NCBI RefSeq assembly: GCF_000372725.1
Contig: NW_005196456.1
Location: forward strand, 84,544-148,543
Origin: Emiliania huxleyi CCMP1516
Lineage: Eukaryota > Haptophyta > Isochrysidales > Noelaerhabdaceae
Direction: 5' to 3'
Length of the DNA stretch: 64,000 bases
Shown here: positions 1 to 9,087 of the stretch, piece by piece
Layout of the letters: each line of letters starts with the position of its first letter
How positions within the stretch are numbered: position 1 is the first letter of the stretch
Notes under the pieces: model-generated
The model's database searches: none
Told to the model about the DNA's origin: nothing
Seen by the model: only the letters and a program-made list of their open reading frames with translations
Translations under genes and position numbers: made by a program

Positions 1-344
1 AGAAAAAATATGAGTATGAAAAAGAGTGAATGGATATAAGAGGAGAGAGATAAAAGGAAGGGGTTGAACCATTAGAGAAGGCGGGGGGGACAAAATTCAC
101 AACATGAGTCAAGTACAGCACGAAGGAAGAAAGCATGCAGCGGGAGAACGGAGCAGAATCCGACGAGCGAGAGCATTGAGAGGTTGAACGTCCAGGCCAA
201 AAAGACGGCGAAAGGTATGTCAGTGTTATCCCGGAGAAAGTCGTAAAAAATGGTGGCTCCAAACATGGATGTAGATCCTCCTCACGGTAGATAAGACGGA
301 TCGGGGGGGGGGGGGGGCATGCGATCGACCCATCGGGGATCTCG

Positions 345-1233
345 GCGAGTCTCGACGAGTCTCGCGCCCGAGGGACGGGTACCCCATCAGCGGCAGCCCC
401 TGCCAGCCGGGGCTGTCTCCGTCGTGGCAGTCGAAGAAGTCTTGGGCCGCCGCGTAGGCGCGCGTCCCGTTCCTGCACGAGGGTCGAGGAGAGGCTCGGG
501 GGAGGGGTGGGGGAGGCGCGATCTCGGGTCATCTCCGGTCATCTCGAGCCATCTCGAGTCATCTCGGGGTCATCTCGACACCATCTCACCGGAAGTGCCA
601 GACACGGTCAGAGAAGGTTCTAGGAAGGTTCTAGGACTCACCGGAAGTGCCAGACACGGTCGGAGAGCCCGTCCAGGTCAGTGACGGGCAGCAGCTCGAT
701 GAGCTTCTTGGAGGAGCCGTCGGGGCTCTTTGCGTGCAGGAACTTGCCTGCAGCGGACGCGTCACCGTGCTGTGTGTTCACGCGACACAAAAGCGACGTT
801 TGCAGTGAATCGGTTGCAGTGAATCGGTTGCAGTGAATCGGTTGCAATACGGCGGAGGAGCTGCGGATCGTCTCGAGTGCTCGTCGGAGCGCAAGAGCGC
901 GTCTTTGTCCCTCTAGGCGAGCATGCCGTGCGAGAAGCCGAGCGTATGGAACATCTCGTGCACCTGCTCACAGCTCGCAGGTGTGAAGAGACGCCGTCAC
1001 AGCTGCCGCACTGCCGAAGAGGAGGTGTCGTGCGGCACCACCAGGGACGCCACTTGCTAGGAAGGTTCTAGGAAGGCTAGGAAGGTTCTAGGAAGGTTCA
1101 CCACCAGGGAGCGCCACTTGTCCACCGCCCGCTTGCCTGAGGGAGGGGGGGCAGGGGGCGGGGAGGGGGAGGGGGGGAAGGTCGGTGTCTGCACACGCTA
1201 AACTGTGTGCGTGTGTGTGTGCGTCTTTGTGCG

Positions 1234-1264
<31 letters not shown>

Positions 1265-2617
1265 TGTGTGTGTGCGTGTGCGACGTACCGTCGTTGTCAA
1301 CAAAGTAGCCTTCCGCGTCCTTCGTGTAGCAATCCCCGTCTGGGGCGCCGACTCCGCACGGCGCCACCAGCACCTGGCAAACAGACACGGCAGCCTCCCC
1401 CCCCCCTCCCCTCCCCCCCCCCTGACCACGCCTCCAGCACCTCTCAGGGCGCGTGGCAGTGTCGGCTGGCGGAGTGTCTGGCCCTGTGTGGGTCTGTGTG
1501 TCGCTCCTGTGTAGCCGTCATCATCTGCCTTGCACCCAGACCCTCGCCGCTGTGTCCACTCGCTGCTCGGGCCGTGTCTCCGCCTCTCCGTCTACCGCGC
1601 ACCTGGCTCATCTGCTCCAGCCACGAGAAGACGAGCCTGTGGGGCGTGGAGGGGGGAGAGGGGGGGGGGGGGGGGATCTGCCCGGCATCTAGGGGGAGGA
1701 GCGCGTACTACGACCGCGGGCAGGGGAGGCATCTGCCCGGCATCTGCCCGGCATCTAGGGAGCGCGCCAGAGCGGCCTGCCGCGCGCCTCTGTGGCGCAA
1801 GCGGAGCCTGAGCCGGCGACGCCCTCGAAGCCCGGCGGCTTGGTGATGGAGAGGACGGCGTCCGCCTCCACGCCCTCGCTGCAGTACGCCTCGTCGACGG
1901 CGGCGAACGCCGTCGTCTGGCAGTCGGACAAGCAGAGCGACTCGACGGTGTACCCCTTCTCCTCGCGCGTCCGCGCGATCCTGAGGGCGGAAGGGGGGGG
2001 TGGGGGGGGAGAGGCGGAGGTGGGAGGCGTAGAGGGGCGGGCGGGGCGGTAACGGGGCGGGAGCGGGGAGGTCGGCAAGTATCTCGACGGCTACACCTCC
2101 CTCACCTCGGGTTGCCGGCCGACTTGCGAAAGACGAGGTTGCCGCTCACGCGCTCGACGGCGAGAAGCTGGGAGACCTCGGCGGCGATGACCGTCGCCAC
2201 GTGCTCGATGACCTCCCGCCCGCCCGGCGTCACCAGGTCCGCCTCCGTGCAGCGGCCCCAGCAGCCCTGCTCGGCGGCGACGCTCCACTCGGTGCTGTCG
2301 CGTGGGCAGGTAGCGACGCCGGTCGGCCCCCCGGGGGGCTCCGGGCCTGGGAAGCCGCGCCGGTACCACGCGCCCTCCTGGAAGCAGGTCGTGTAGGGCA
2401 CGGCGGTCTCGCGGTAGAGCGACCCGAAGTCCAGATGCAACCTCAGAGGCTTTGTGTTCTCTCTTGTGAGGATTTGAAGGCGTCTCCGCCCGCGGTGGAG
2501 CGGCGTCGGGTGTACCTCAGCCTGGATTCCGAGCGCGTCCAGAAGCGACGGCGCGCTCACAGCAGGCGGAGACGACGAGGTCGCTCCGACGGATAGCAGG
2601 AGAATAGCCGCTGCCAT
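345..2617 (-). CDS. Leishmanolysin-like (M8) zinc metalloprotease, probably disrupted
   Basis: Family M8 enzymes are secreted or surface zinc endopeptidases. Seen: ATG at 2617 opens a signal peptide (MAAAILLLSVGATSS). Exon 1 (2617-2106) ends at a GTGAGG donor. Exon 2 (1980 to about 1765) carries ADAVLSITKPPGF and the Cys/Gly-Arg-Pro segment that precedes the catalytic helix in M8 proteins. Exons 3 (1373-1289) and 4 (1136-1102) lead in frame into exon 5 at 963, which reads VHEMFHTLGFSHGM, the HExxH zinc site. Sixteen codons into exon 5 there is an in-frame TAG (915-913), and the same frame stays protein-like beyond it. Exon 6 (769-642) and exon 7 (472 to about 345, DFFDCHDGDSPGWQ) continue the M8 fold, so the 3' part is conserved despite the stop. 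The exon 2 donor is not a clear GT. The 3' end was not found and may lie outside the window. Family call firm; functional status doubtful. Confidence 0.75.
1205..1285. repeat. (GT)n microsatellite inside metalloprotease intron
   Basis: About 80 bp of near-pure GT (AC on the coding strand), starting a few bases beyond the GTACGT donor of exon 3 of the leishmanolysin-like gene. Confidence 0.9.
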
Positions 2618-2984
2618 CGGCAAGAGCGGATCAACGGTGCAACGTCGAAAGCAAGCGGCGTCGGCCAAGTCCCAGTTCCGCGGCGGGCTGGTGCTCCGGC
2701 TCTGTGGTTCACAGCCTTGTTATTGAGAAGAAAATACGTCTTTCACACCCATTTGGAGCCATTTTTGCGTATTCATACGGCACACACTTCTGGTCGGCCG
2801 ATTTGTATCAGGCCGCAGTGACGGGGTCGCTGGCGTGTTCGTAAGGTGTTGACTGCAAAACGTGAACCGCGCCATTCACTCTCACCTACCTGACCACCCT
2901 GTCTGCGAATTCCTGTCTGCACGTCTCGCGCGCGCGTGAACAGGGCTCCAGGCCCCAAATGACGTGTGAGTGTTAGAGTTGTTT

Positions 2985-3059
2985 GGTATTGCCCGGCGGT
3001 CCCGCAGCTCGCGCACATCTCCCTCTTAACCCACCTGTAACATCACATTAAGGTATTGC
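2985..3059 (+). mobile_element. Introner-like mini-element, copy A
   Basis: A core of about 59 bp (2993-3051) is bounded by the 8-bp direct repeat GGTATTGC (2985-2992 and 3052-3059). The core is nearly identical to a second copy at 7238-7299. Read on + it has a pyrimidine tract, a TGTAAC branch-like site and ends TTAAG. Splicing from the G|GTATTG of the left repeat to the AAG before the right repeat would remove the insert and restore the pre-insertion sequence exactly, which is the behaviour of introner elements that take a splice site from their target duplication. No gene is evident around this copy. Confidence 0.55.
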
Positions 3060-3688
3060 TAAAAATACGGGTTGTTCGTAAGAGCTACATACACTGAAAA
3101 TCTCTCTCTGTTGTGCTTTGCTGCTCACTCTACACTCATGTCAACAAAAGTTGTTTGGTATTGCTAAAAATATCTCTCTCATGTCAATCGACAAGCCCCA
3201 CCGGGAGCCGGCTGCGGCGAGCGGAGCGAAGTGCTCCAGCCTCGTCTAGCCGCCCTCAGCCATCACCAGGAGACGGTCCCCATGGCTGCCGTGTGGACTC
3301 TGCTCCGGACGAGCCCACAGGAGAGTTGGGAGCCGCGGCACTAGACCGCGCCGCCAGCGAGGCGAGAGCTGCCAGCCGCCGACCAGCCGACATGGCAGTT
3401 GCAACGGTGCGAAGAAATTAGTTCCAGGCTTTCCACAGCTTCCACGTTCTCTCGAGGTTCTCGAGGTGGATATCCTTCGGCCGCGTTGGGTTGTGTGTGC
3501 CAAGCGCTCGGTGCGTTCTAAAAATAGGCGTCTTCACACTCGAGGCGCTGTGTTCAGCTTTCGCGCGCCGCCGCCGTGTGTGTTCCCCGGGAGCGCCGAG
3601 AATGGCCATGCTCCTCGCGACCGCGTCTGGTTACGTCGCCCAGCCCCCTCCGGGCGGCACCCTGCTCCCGGGGGTGAGTGTGGTGTGT

Positions 3689-3827
<139 letters not shown>

Positions 3828-3912
3828 CACACGTTTAAAATGAACTCGGGGGCACGGGACGCGGCACAAACGGGGCACAAACGCCAGGCTACAAACACGG
3901 GGAGGCACGTCG

Positions 3913-3918
<6 letters not shown>

Positions 3919-3991
<73 letters not shown>
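3919..3991. repeat. (CA)n microsatellite
   Basis: A second CA tract of about 73 bp, 90 bp from the first. Confidence 0.95.
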
Positions 3992-3995
<4 letters not shown>

Positions 3996-4482
3996 CCCGG
4001 ATGTTGTGAGAGGCCGCCTCCCTCGAGACCTCGAGACCTTCAACAAAGCACAATGTCGCGTCTCTCAAAATTCTTTTGCCCGCCTTGCCTGTCGCGTGAA
4101 TCGTGCTGTGCGACCGCCTAAGGCTAAAATTAAGGCTAAGAAAGAAAGAAAGAAAACGTACATGGACGGCACGCGATCTAGACACATTATATTCAAACCC
4201 CGCCTTCGCCATCCCTTGCGTTTGTTGGCGTTGGCCGTCCTGTCGTTCGTTCAACTCAACATCGGACGGAGCATGCTCACCCTCGCCCGCCAGCGCGCCC
4301 TCCTCGCGCCCTGATCGTCGCCGTGCTCGTTTCCCTCCACGACCGAAACAAACAGGCCAGAGACTCGATCGAACGGATCGTTGCCGTCGGTCCTTGGATC
4401 CGCGCCCTGCCTTACCAGCACCATGCCACCCTTACCTTTGCTCGTAACGCGCGACTCAGTGTTGCCAGTATGTTGCGCGGAA

Positions 4483-4491
4483 AATTCTTTT
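4483..4491 (+). promoter_or_regulatory. AATTCTTTT motif upstream of methyltransferase
   Basis: AATTCTTTT lies 80 bp upstream of the ATG at 4571, and a weaker AATTCTTCC lies about 55 bp upstream. The same AT-rich word sits in front of several other genes in this GC-rich window (28553, 29689, 29733, 50456, 50496). A core-promoter or initiator role is inferred from position only. Confidence 0.3.
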
Positions 4492-4570
4492 AGGCGCTAG
4501 GCGGGCACAGCGGGACAATTCTTCCGGAAGTCGCGAAACCCGCCGCAGGCCCGTGCACACTGTCTAGATC

Positions 4571-5389
4571 ATGGCTCATCGTGTAGTCGGTTGCTCGGAG
4601 TCAGCTCTACAGCAGCTGAGCGCGGTCGACCTCAACGCCTTTCTCAGCACGGGCTTCCGCGCTGCTGACCCAACGTTGCAGGACCACTGCGTGGCAGTGA
4701 TGCGTGGGCTTGGTGCGGCAGATGCCCAATTCATGCAGGATGTTTTCTTGTGGCGCAATTTTTTCGCGCACATGACACTGCGTGGCGAAAAGGGGTTCTA
4801 CGTCGACAGCGGAGCCAATGAGCCACGCAACATCTCCAACACGTTCTTTTTCGACCGCTGTCTTGGATGGCCAGGTCTGTGCGTTGAACCGAATGAGGAA
4901 TATCACGCCGCAATCGCCACACAGCGCTCGTGCACACTCATCAAAGAGTGCATCACAGCCAAGCCAAGCAGGCTCCACATGCAACTAAAGGCTGGGCTGT
5001 CGAAGGTCACACGCAACAAAAGGGCGAAACCAGTACATTGCAACCCGCTTGAGAGCATGCTCCACCGCGCACCCGGGTGGACGGGACAGGTTTCGCTTTG
5101 GAGCTTGGACGTTGAGGGTCACGAGATGGTTGTGCTGAATGGCACACGCTTTGACATCACACCGACGGACGTTCTGCTGGTGGAGGACAACAATATCGCG
5201 TCCCGGCCCCTCGACCGACTGATGGCGCAGAAGGGCTTTCTCAAGGCGGCGCAACTGCCTATTGACTCTGTCTACGTCGCACGGCGGCGCGACGTCTGCT
5301 GGCCGGAGTCCTACTGGGAAATTCCAGAAGAGGCAATCCGATGGGAGAAGCAGAGCAGACATGACGCCAAAAAGAAGTACTTTTGGTGA
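4571..5389 (+). CDS. FkbM-family SAM-dependent methyltransferase
   Basis: The 272-aa intronless protein matches the FkbM (Methyltransf_21) pattern. FYVDSGANEP (residues 76-85) is the SAM-binding glycine motif I, CVEPN (104-108) is the acidic motif after strand 2, and LWSLDVEGHEMVVLNG (from 176) is the highly conserved family block with the D-x-E-G-x-E signature. These enzymes O-methylate sugars or other small groups. No signal peptide is seen, although an N-terminal region of about 60 residues precedes the catalytic domain. The ATG at 4571 is the first in frame and follows an AT-rich AATTCTTTT promoter-like word. A single-exon gene among many-intron neighbours could reflect retroposition or transfer. 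Substrate cannot be read from sequence. Confidence 0.85.
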   Translation: MAHRVVGCSESALQQLSAVDLNAFLSTGFRAADPTLQDHCVAVMRGLGAADAQFMQDVFLWRNFFAHMTLRGEKGFYVDSGANEPRNISNTFFFDRCLGWPGLCVEPNEEYHAAIATQRSCTLIKECITAKPSRLHMQLKAGLSKVTRNKRAKPVHCNPLESMLHRAPGWTGQVSLWSLDVEGHEMVVLNGTRFDITPTDVLLVEDNNIASRPLDRLMAQKGFLKAAQLPIDSVYVARRRDVCWPESYWEIPEEAIRWEKQSRHDAKKKYFW

Positions 5390-5612
5390 CGGAGGACGAC
5401 GTTTCCCAACCGTCGACATTATGTGCGCACTTTAGCTTATTAGACCCCCTTCCGGACCCCAACCCTGTGCGCAGGAAGCAAAGAATCGAGTGGTCGCTTG
5501 CGTGACGACGCTACTCGGATTGTTTGGGACCTAAAAAAACAAAACTTGTGGGCCATTCGGACGGAACCTAGTAGAGAGATAGTCCCACACCCAGCACAGC
5601 TATGGGTTTAGG

Positions 5613-6899
5613 CTACGGTATGCTCAAGAAGAGAATTTTACAACAAAACTCCCTCGCACGACACTGGGCACGGGACTGGCGCGCACTGGCACTAACACAG
5701 GTACACCATGGGAGCCGCCTAAGCGACTCCTGCAGGCATGGCGCTCTCGAGTACTTGACCGCCATGCCTGGCCTGCAGCCCATCTGTCGCGCGAACCCGA
5801 GGTACGCGTTGAGCACGAACGACTCGTTGACCTCGAAAGGCTCACTCAGCAGTGCGTCTTGGAGCAAGTACTCGCCCGTCTGGTTGAGGTGCTCTCGCGT
5901 CGTGCTCGACGCCGTCGCCGCGCGTACGCCCAGCTGCGCCGCCCGGCTCGCCGCGTCGCCCGCCAATTCGACAGTGGACGCGTCCGCTCCCGCCTCCGTC
6001 TGCACCGCCTGAGCCGCCGCCATCGCCACCCCCGCCAGCTGCTGCGCGCCTCCGCCGCCACCCCCGACAAGGCTCTCCAGGTGCTGAAGGATCGGCCGCC
6101 AGTACGCCAACGCCGCCGACCCTGTCGGGAAGCCGGCGCTGCTGAAGAGGGCCGGCCAGACGTGTTTCCGCATCCACGTGGCCATCTGGCCCACTTGGTT
6201 CGCCGACCGGCCGATCATCTCGCGTCCATCTCGCCGCGTCGAGTGCGACTGATAAATGCGTGTGACGAGCAGCCACTTAATGAACTTGAGCGTCAGCTGC
6301 GTCGACGGATAGCCGGCGCTCATGCCGGCCCGCCAGTTGCTGCGCGTGACCTCGTCCCCCTCGGTCATGGCGGCCTCGAACTCCCGCCAGCGCTGGATCA
6401 CTTCCCTGCACTTCTTGGCACCGTGAGCCCCCACCGGCTTGGCCTCGTGCACCGCTGCCTGTCCGTCCGGGATCGCCTCGTGCATGACGGCCGCAGCGAG
6501 CACGCTTCGCCGCCGCTTGCCCCTCGGCGCGTCCGCCGCCGCCAGCGGCGCAAGAAGCTCCGCCTCCCGCTCGACGCACTCCTCCTCCCGCCTGCGTTTC
6601 ATCGCGGCCGGTGCCTCGGCCTCCGCCTGCTTGAGCTCCGCGCGCCGGCGCCCCGCCTCGCGCAGCGACGCCCTCGAGGGCGGCAACGCCGGACGGTACA
6701 GCTGCTCGACGTCGGCCCCGGCCGGCGCCGCCACCGTGCTCAGCACGGGCACGGGCCACGCCTCCCTCGTCGCCGCCCCCCTGCCTTCGCGGCCGTCGCG
6801 TTGTGACGTCCTGTCGACTCCGCGGCTCGCGCGCTGCGCCGCCCGGCCGCTCGCCAGGAGGGATGCCCCACGCCCCACCCACGTCAACGGGTTGGTCAT
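5613..6899 (-). CDS. Hypothetical protein, single exon, unrecognised
   Basis: An open frame of about 428 codons from ATG at 6899 (MTNPLTWVGRG). The N-terminal 150 residues are Arg/Ala-rich with a basic KRRREEECVEREAE coiled stretch. The centre (AKKCREVIQRWREFEAAM to KFIKWLLVTRIYQSHSTRR) is helical and has conserved-looking Trp residues. A Gly run and Ala-rich helix follow. The last 20 residues are encoded by a dispersed repeat motif (5641-5690), so the original 3' end may have been replaced. The helical Trp-rich centre could be the core-binding part of a recombinase-like protein, but no catalytic motif supports that. Low complexity makes the start uncertain. Confidence 0.45.
   Translation of the reverse strand: MTNPLTWVGRGASLLASGRAAQRASRGVDRTSQRDGREGRGAATREAWPVPVLSTVAAPAGADVEQLYRPALPPSRASLREAGRRRAELKQAEAEAPAAMKRRREEECVEREAELLAPLAAADAPRGKRRRSVLAAAVMHEAIPDGQAAVHEAKPVGAHGAKKCREVIQRWREFEAAMTEGDEVTRSNWRAGMSAGYPSTQLTLKFIKWLLVTRIYQSHSTRRDGREMIGRSANQVGQMATWMRKHVWPALFSSAGFPTGSAALAYWRPILQHLESLVGGGGGGAQQLAGVAMAAAQAVQTEAGADASTVELAGDAASRAAQLGVRAATASSTTREHLNQTGEYLLQDALLSEPFEVNESFVLNAYLGFARQMGCRPGMAVKYSRAPCLQESLRRLPWCTCVSASARQSRAQCRAREFCCKILFLSIP
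5641..5690. repeat. Dispersed CTCCCTCGCACGACACT motif, copy 1
   Basis: The block from CAACAAAACTCCC to GGGACTGGCGCG recurs almost unchanged at 53132-53175 and, reversed, near 50405-50450. Its first half also forms both outer arms of the foldback at 43.7-43.9 kb. It is probably the end of a mobile element. Confidence 0.6.
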
Positions 6900-7228
6900 C
6901 ACACGGCTCTGGCGTGCTCGACCTCGCGACGCCTAGGATGGCAACGCATCAGGCTGCAATCGGGACGCTCCGGGCCGGGGTGTGCAGCCGGCGCGTCGCC
7001 TGGCGCTTGCCGGCCGCCTCCCTCAAACGCCTACAATGCCACACGCGAAATCCCTCTTCAGCGTCGCGCCTGCCTCTTCCGCGGCCGGGCGAAGTGGCGG
7101 GACCTGCGGGGCCGAGCCCGCTCCGTCCGAGCGCCCCCACCGCCCGCTCCGCCGCGCCCGCACGCGACGGCGAGAGCGCTGCGACCTAGCGTGACGTGCA
7201 ACCTCGAGCGATGATGGGGTGTGCGGTT

Positions 7229-7307
7229 AGGGATCCCGTCCCGGCGGTCCCGCAGCTCGCGCACATCTCCCTCTTAACCCACCTCTAACATCTACATAAG
7301 GGATCCC
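7229..7307 (+). mobile_element. Introner-like mini-element, copy B
   Basis: A core of about 62 bp (7238-7299) matches copy A at 2993-3051 and is bounded by AGGGATCCC on both sides (7229-7237 and 7299-7307, overlapping the core end by a base). On + it begins GTCCCGG, contains CTCTTAACCC and CTCTAACATC (CTAAC branch-like, 10-15 nt before the end) and ends ATAAG, so it has every signal of a minimal intron. It lies upstream of the glycosyltransferase gene; whether it is transcribed is unknown. Confidence 0.55.
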
Positions 7308-7384
7308 TACATCGGTGTGTCGATTACGACGAATGGTGTGCCATCCCCCCCCGCACACCGCACAACGCACAACACTACGCCCAA

Positions 7385-7545
7385 CAGGTGCTCGTCTTTC
7401 CCCTTGTCGGACTAAGAACAGCCAACACAACACACAACAAGTGCTCGTCTTTTCTCCTCTGATACAAAGAACAGGCAACAAAAAGAAAAAATACCGCACA
7501 CCACCACAACACACAACACACAACAAGTGCTCGTCTTTTCTCCTG
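7385..7545 (+). repeat. Imperfect tandem repeats upstream of glycosyltransferase
   Basis: Three copies of GTGCTCGTCTTTTCTCC (or close variants) at about 7388, 7440 and 7526 are separated by CAACACACAACA-rich spacers. They end about 70 bp before the ATG at 7612, so they could be promoter or 5' UTR sequence. Confidence 0.6.
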
Positions 7546-7611
7546 TCATATGGTACAATCTTTTTGGGTGCTGAAACTACGAACGTACGCACGTACAAAC
7601 AAGTTGTGTAG

Positions 7612-8568
7612 ATGCCGCCCTCAGCAGTGGCTACTCCGGCACCTGTTGCTGCTGCCTGGGGCCTCGAGGATGTGCTGCTCAGGTTGCCCAAGGCACACAA
7701 TTATTCGCACAAAACAGTTGTTGTGACCATGGCAAACTTCGCAATGCGCGAGGCGCTGCTTGCGTGGGTGCAGAGAGTGAAAGATTTAGGAGAGAAGCGG
7801 TACGTGGTCTTGGCGAGTGATCCGGCGACACTGGACGTGTGCCGCGAGAACGCGCTTCCTTGTGCGTATGATAGCCACTTGCAGCTCCAACCAGGCGAGC
7901 TGCGGTACGGCATGACGCCCGAATTCCTCGCGATGGGTAAGGTGCGCTTCGGCTACACGCTCCGGCTCCTCCAGCTGGGTCATGACGTGCTATTTTCGGA
8001 GCTCGATGTGCTTTGGGTGGCGCATCCGATTGCTCACGCAGCGGACCCCAGGTCTTCCCGCATCAACACTAGCGAGAATTACGACCTGCAGATCCAGCCG
8101 AACGCACATCTGGAGGATCCCATCCTCAGAGGGCAAGAGCTCAACGTCGGCTTCTTCTTCGTGCGCAGTACCGCCGCCGCGATATTGCTCATGCGAGAAA
8201 CTCTGCGGACTATGGCTGAAGCAGCGGGGGCAGCGTCGTGGGAACAGACTGTCTTCTCGCAGACGGCGTGGCGCCTCGCCGGCCCGTGGAGCGAAGACGA
8301 TCACACGCATGGGCGCCTTACTCATGCGCCACTGACGTTGGCGAAATCGGCTCCGCTGCGGCTGCACCTGCTCTCGATATGGCATTTCCCAACGGGCGGA
8401 TGGAAGCAAACACCAATTGTTCCAGTGTCCGCCTACAGACGGAATGGCACTCGGCCCACCGTGGTGCATTGTACTGGTCGTACTGGCATCGTGCCGAAAC
8501 GCAAGTGCATGGACCGTTGGCGCCTTGCCACGCGAGGAATGTTCCCAGGTAGCCTCCACACCACCTGA
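7612..8568 (+). CDS. Nucleotide-diphospho-sugar transferase (GT77-like)
   Basis: The 318-aa protein fits the nucleotide-diphospho-sugar transferase family (Nucleotid_trans, RRA/RGXT-like). KTVVVTMANFAMREALLAWV (from residue 34) is the first Rossmann strand and helix; RYVVLASDP follows. LGHDVLFSELDVLW (122-135) carries the metal-binding D-x-D-type motif; ELNVGFFFVRS is the conserved strand after it; WEQTVFSQ and HCTGRTG are further family blocks. Such enzymes add sugars to glycoproteins or polysaccharides in the Golgi. No N-terminal membrane anchor is visible, so a leader exon may be missing or the enzyme is soluble. Single exon. The ORF closes at TGA 8566-8568, directly before an unrelated pseudogene fragment. 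Confidence 0.8.
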   Translation: MPPSAVATPAPVAAAWGLEDVLLRLPKAHNYSHKTVVVTMANFAMREALLAWVQRVKDLGEKRYVVLASDPATLDVCRENALPCAYDSHLQLQPGELRYGMTPEFLAMGKVRFGYTLRLLQLGHDVLFSELDVLWVAHPIAHAADPRSSRINTSENYDLQIQPNAHLEDPILRGQELNVGFFFVRSTAAAILLMRETLRTMAEAAGAASWEQTVFSQTAWRLAGPWSEDDHTHGRLTHAPLTLAKSAPLRLHLLSIWHFPTGGWKQTPIVPVSAYRRNGTRPTVVHCTGRTGIVPKRKCMDRWRLATRGMFPGSLHTT

Positions 8569-8588
8569 CCCCATGCCGTGCCACCTGA

Positions 8589-8900
8589 CTGTGCGAGATC
8601 GGCAAGCGCGCGGCGTGGAGCTACGAGCGGCACGAGTCGGGGTGCTCCAACAACTACACCGCGATCGCGCTCGACTCCAGGATCGAGGAGGAGCCAGGCT
8701 GGATGAGACACTTTGCATATCCTCTCTGCGCGCGCAGCGCTGTCAAAGTCCTTCACGGCCTGCCTCTGCAGACCTTTGCGATGGAGCGGGGAGTGCATGC
8801 CGCGCTCCGTACGCTGCAGGCGGCACCAACACCGGCAAGGTGGTGGTGCGCATGGTCCGGGACGGACCCCGCGTCGATCAAGCGCGTGTACGCGCCCAAG
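8589..8900 (+). pseudogene. Fragment of enoylreductase-like (MDR/PKS-ER) domain, frameshifted
   Basis: From 8589 the + strand reads CEIGKRAAWSYERHESGC, then SRIEEEPGWMRHFAYPLC, then LHGLPLQTFAMERGVHAALR. This is the C-terminal half of a medium-chain reductase of the type found as the ER domain of polyketide and fatty-acid synthases (E-I-G-K-R then a V-x-x-A-x-R-x-x-Q helix). At about 8819 the frame slips by one base, and the expected end GGTNTGKVVVRM continues in the next frame. The N-terminal half, including the NAD(P)H-binding motif, is absent, and a stop at 8586-8588 closes the frame upstream. Truncation plus frameshift indicates a decayed fragment. Confidence 0.6.
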
Positions 8901-9087
8901 GCGAACGGTGCGCGCCTTCTCTCCGCTCTGCCACCTGCCAGCACGCAGCAGCACGCGTGCGCCACGTCAGCGCTCTCGTCTCGACGCGTGCGTCATGCTT
9001 TTTAGAATTCGCGTTAGACACACCACAAACTTCTTCAACATAAACAGGGCAGGACATGCCCACCGCGCACACAGGAATCTCACGCGG

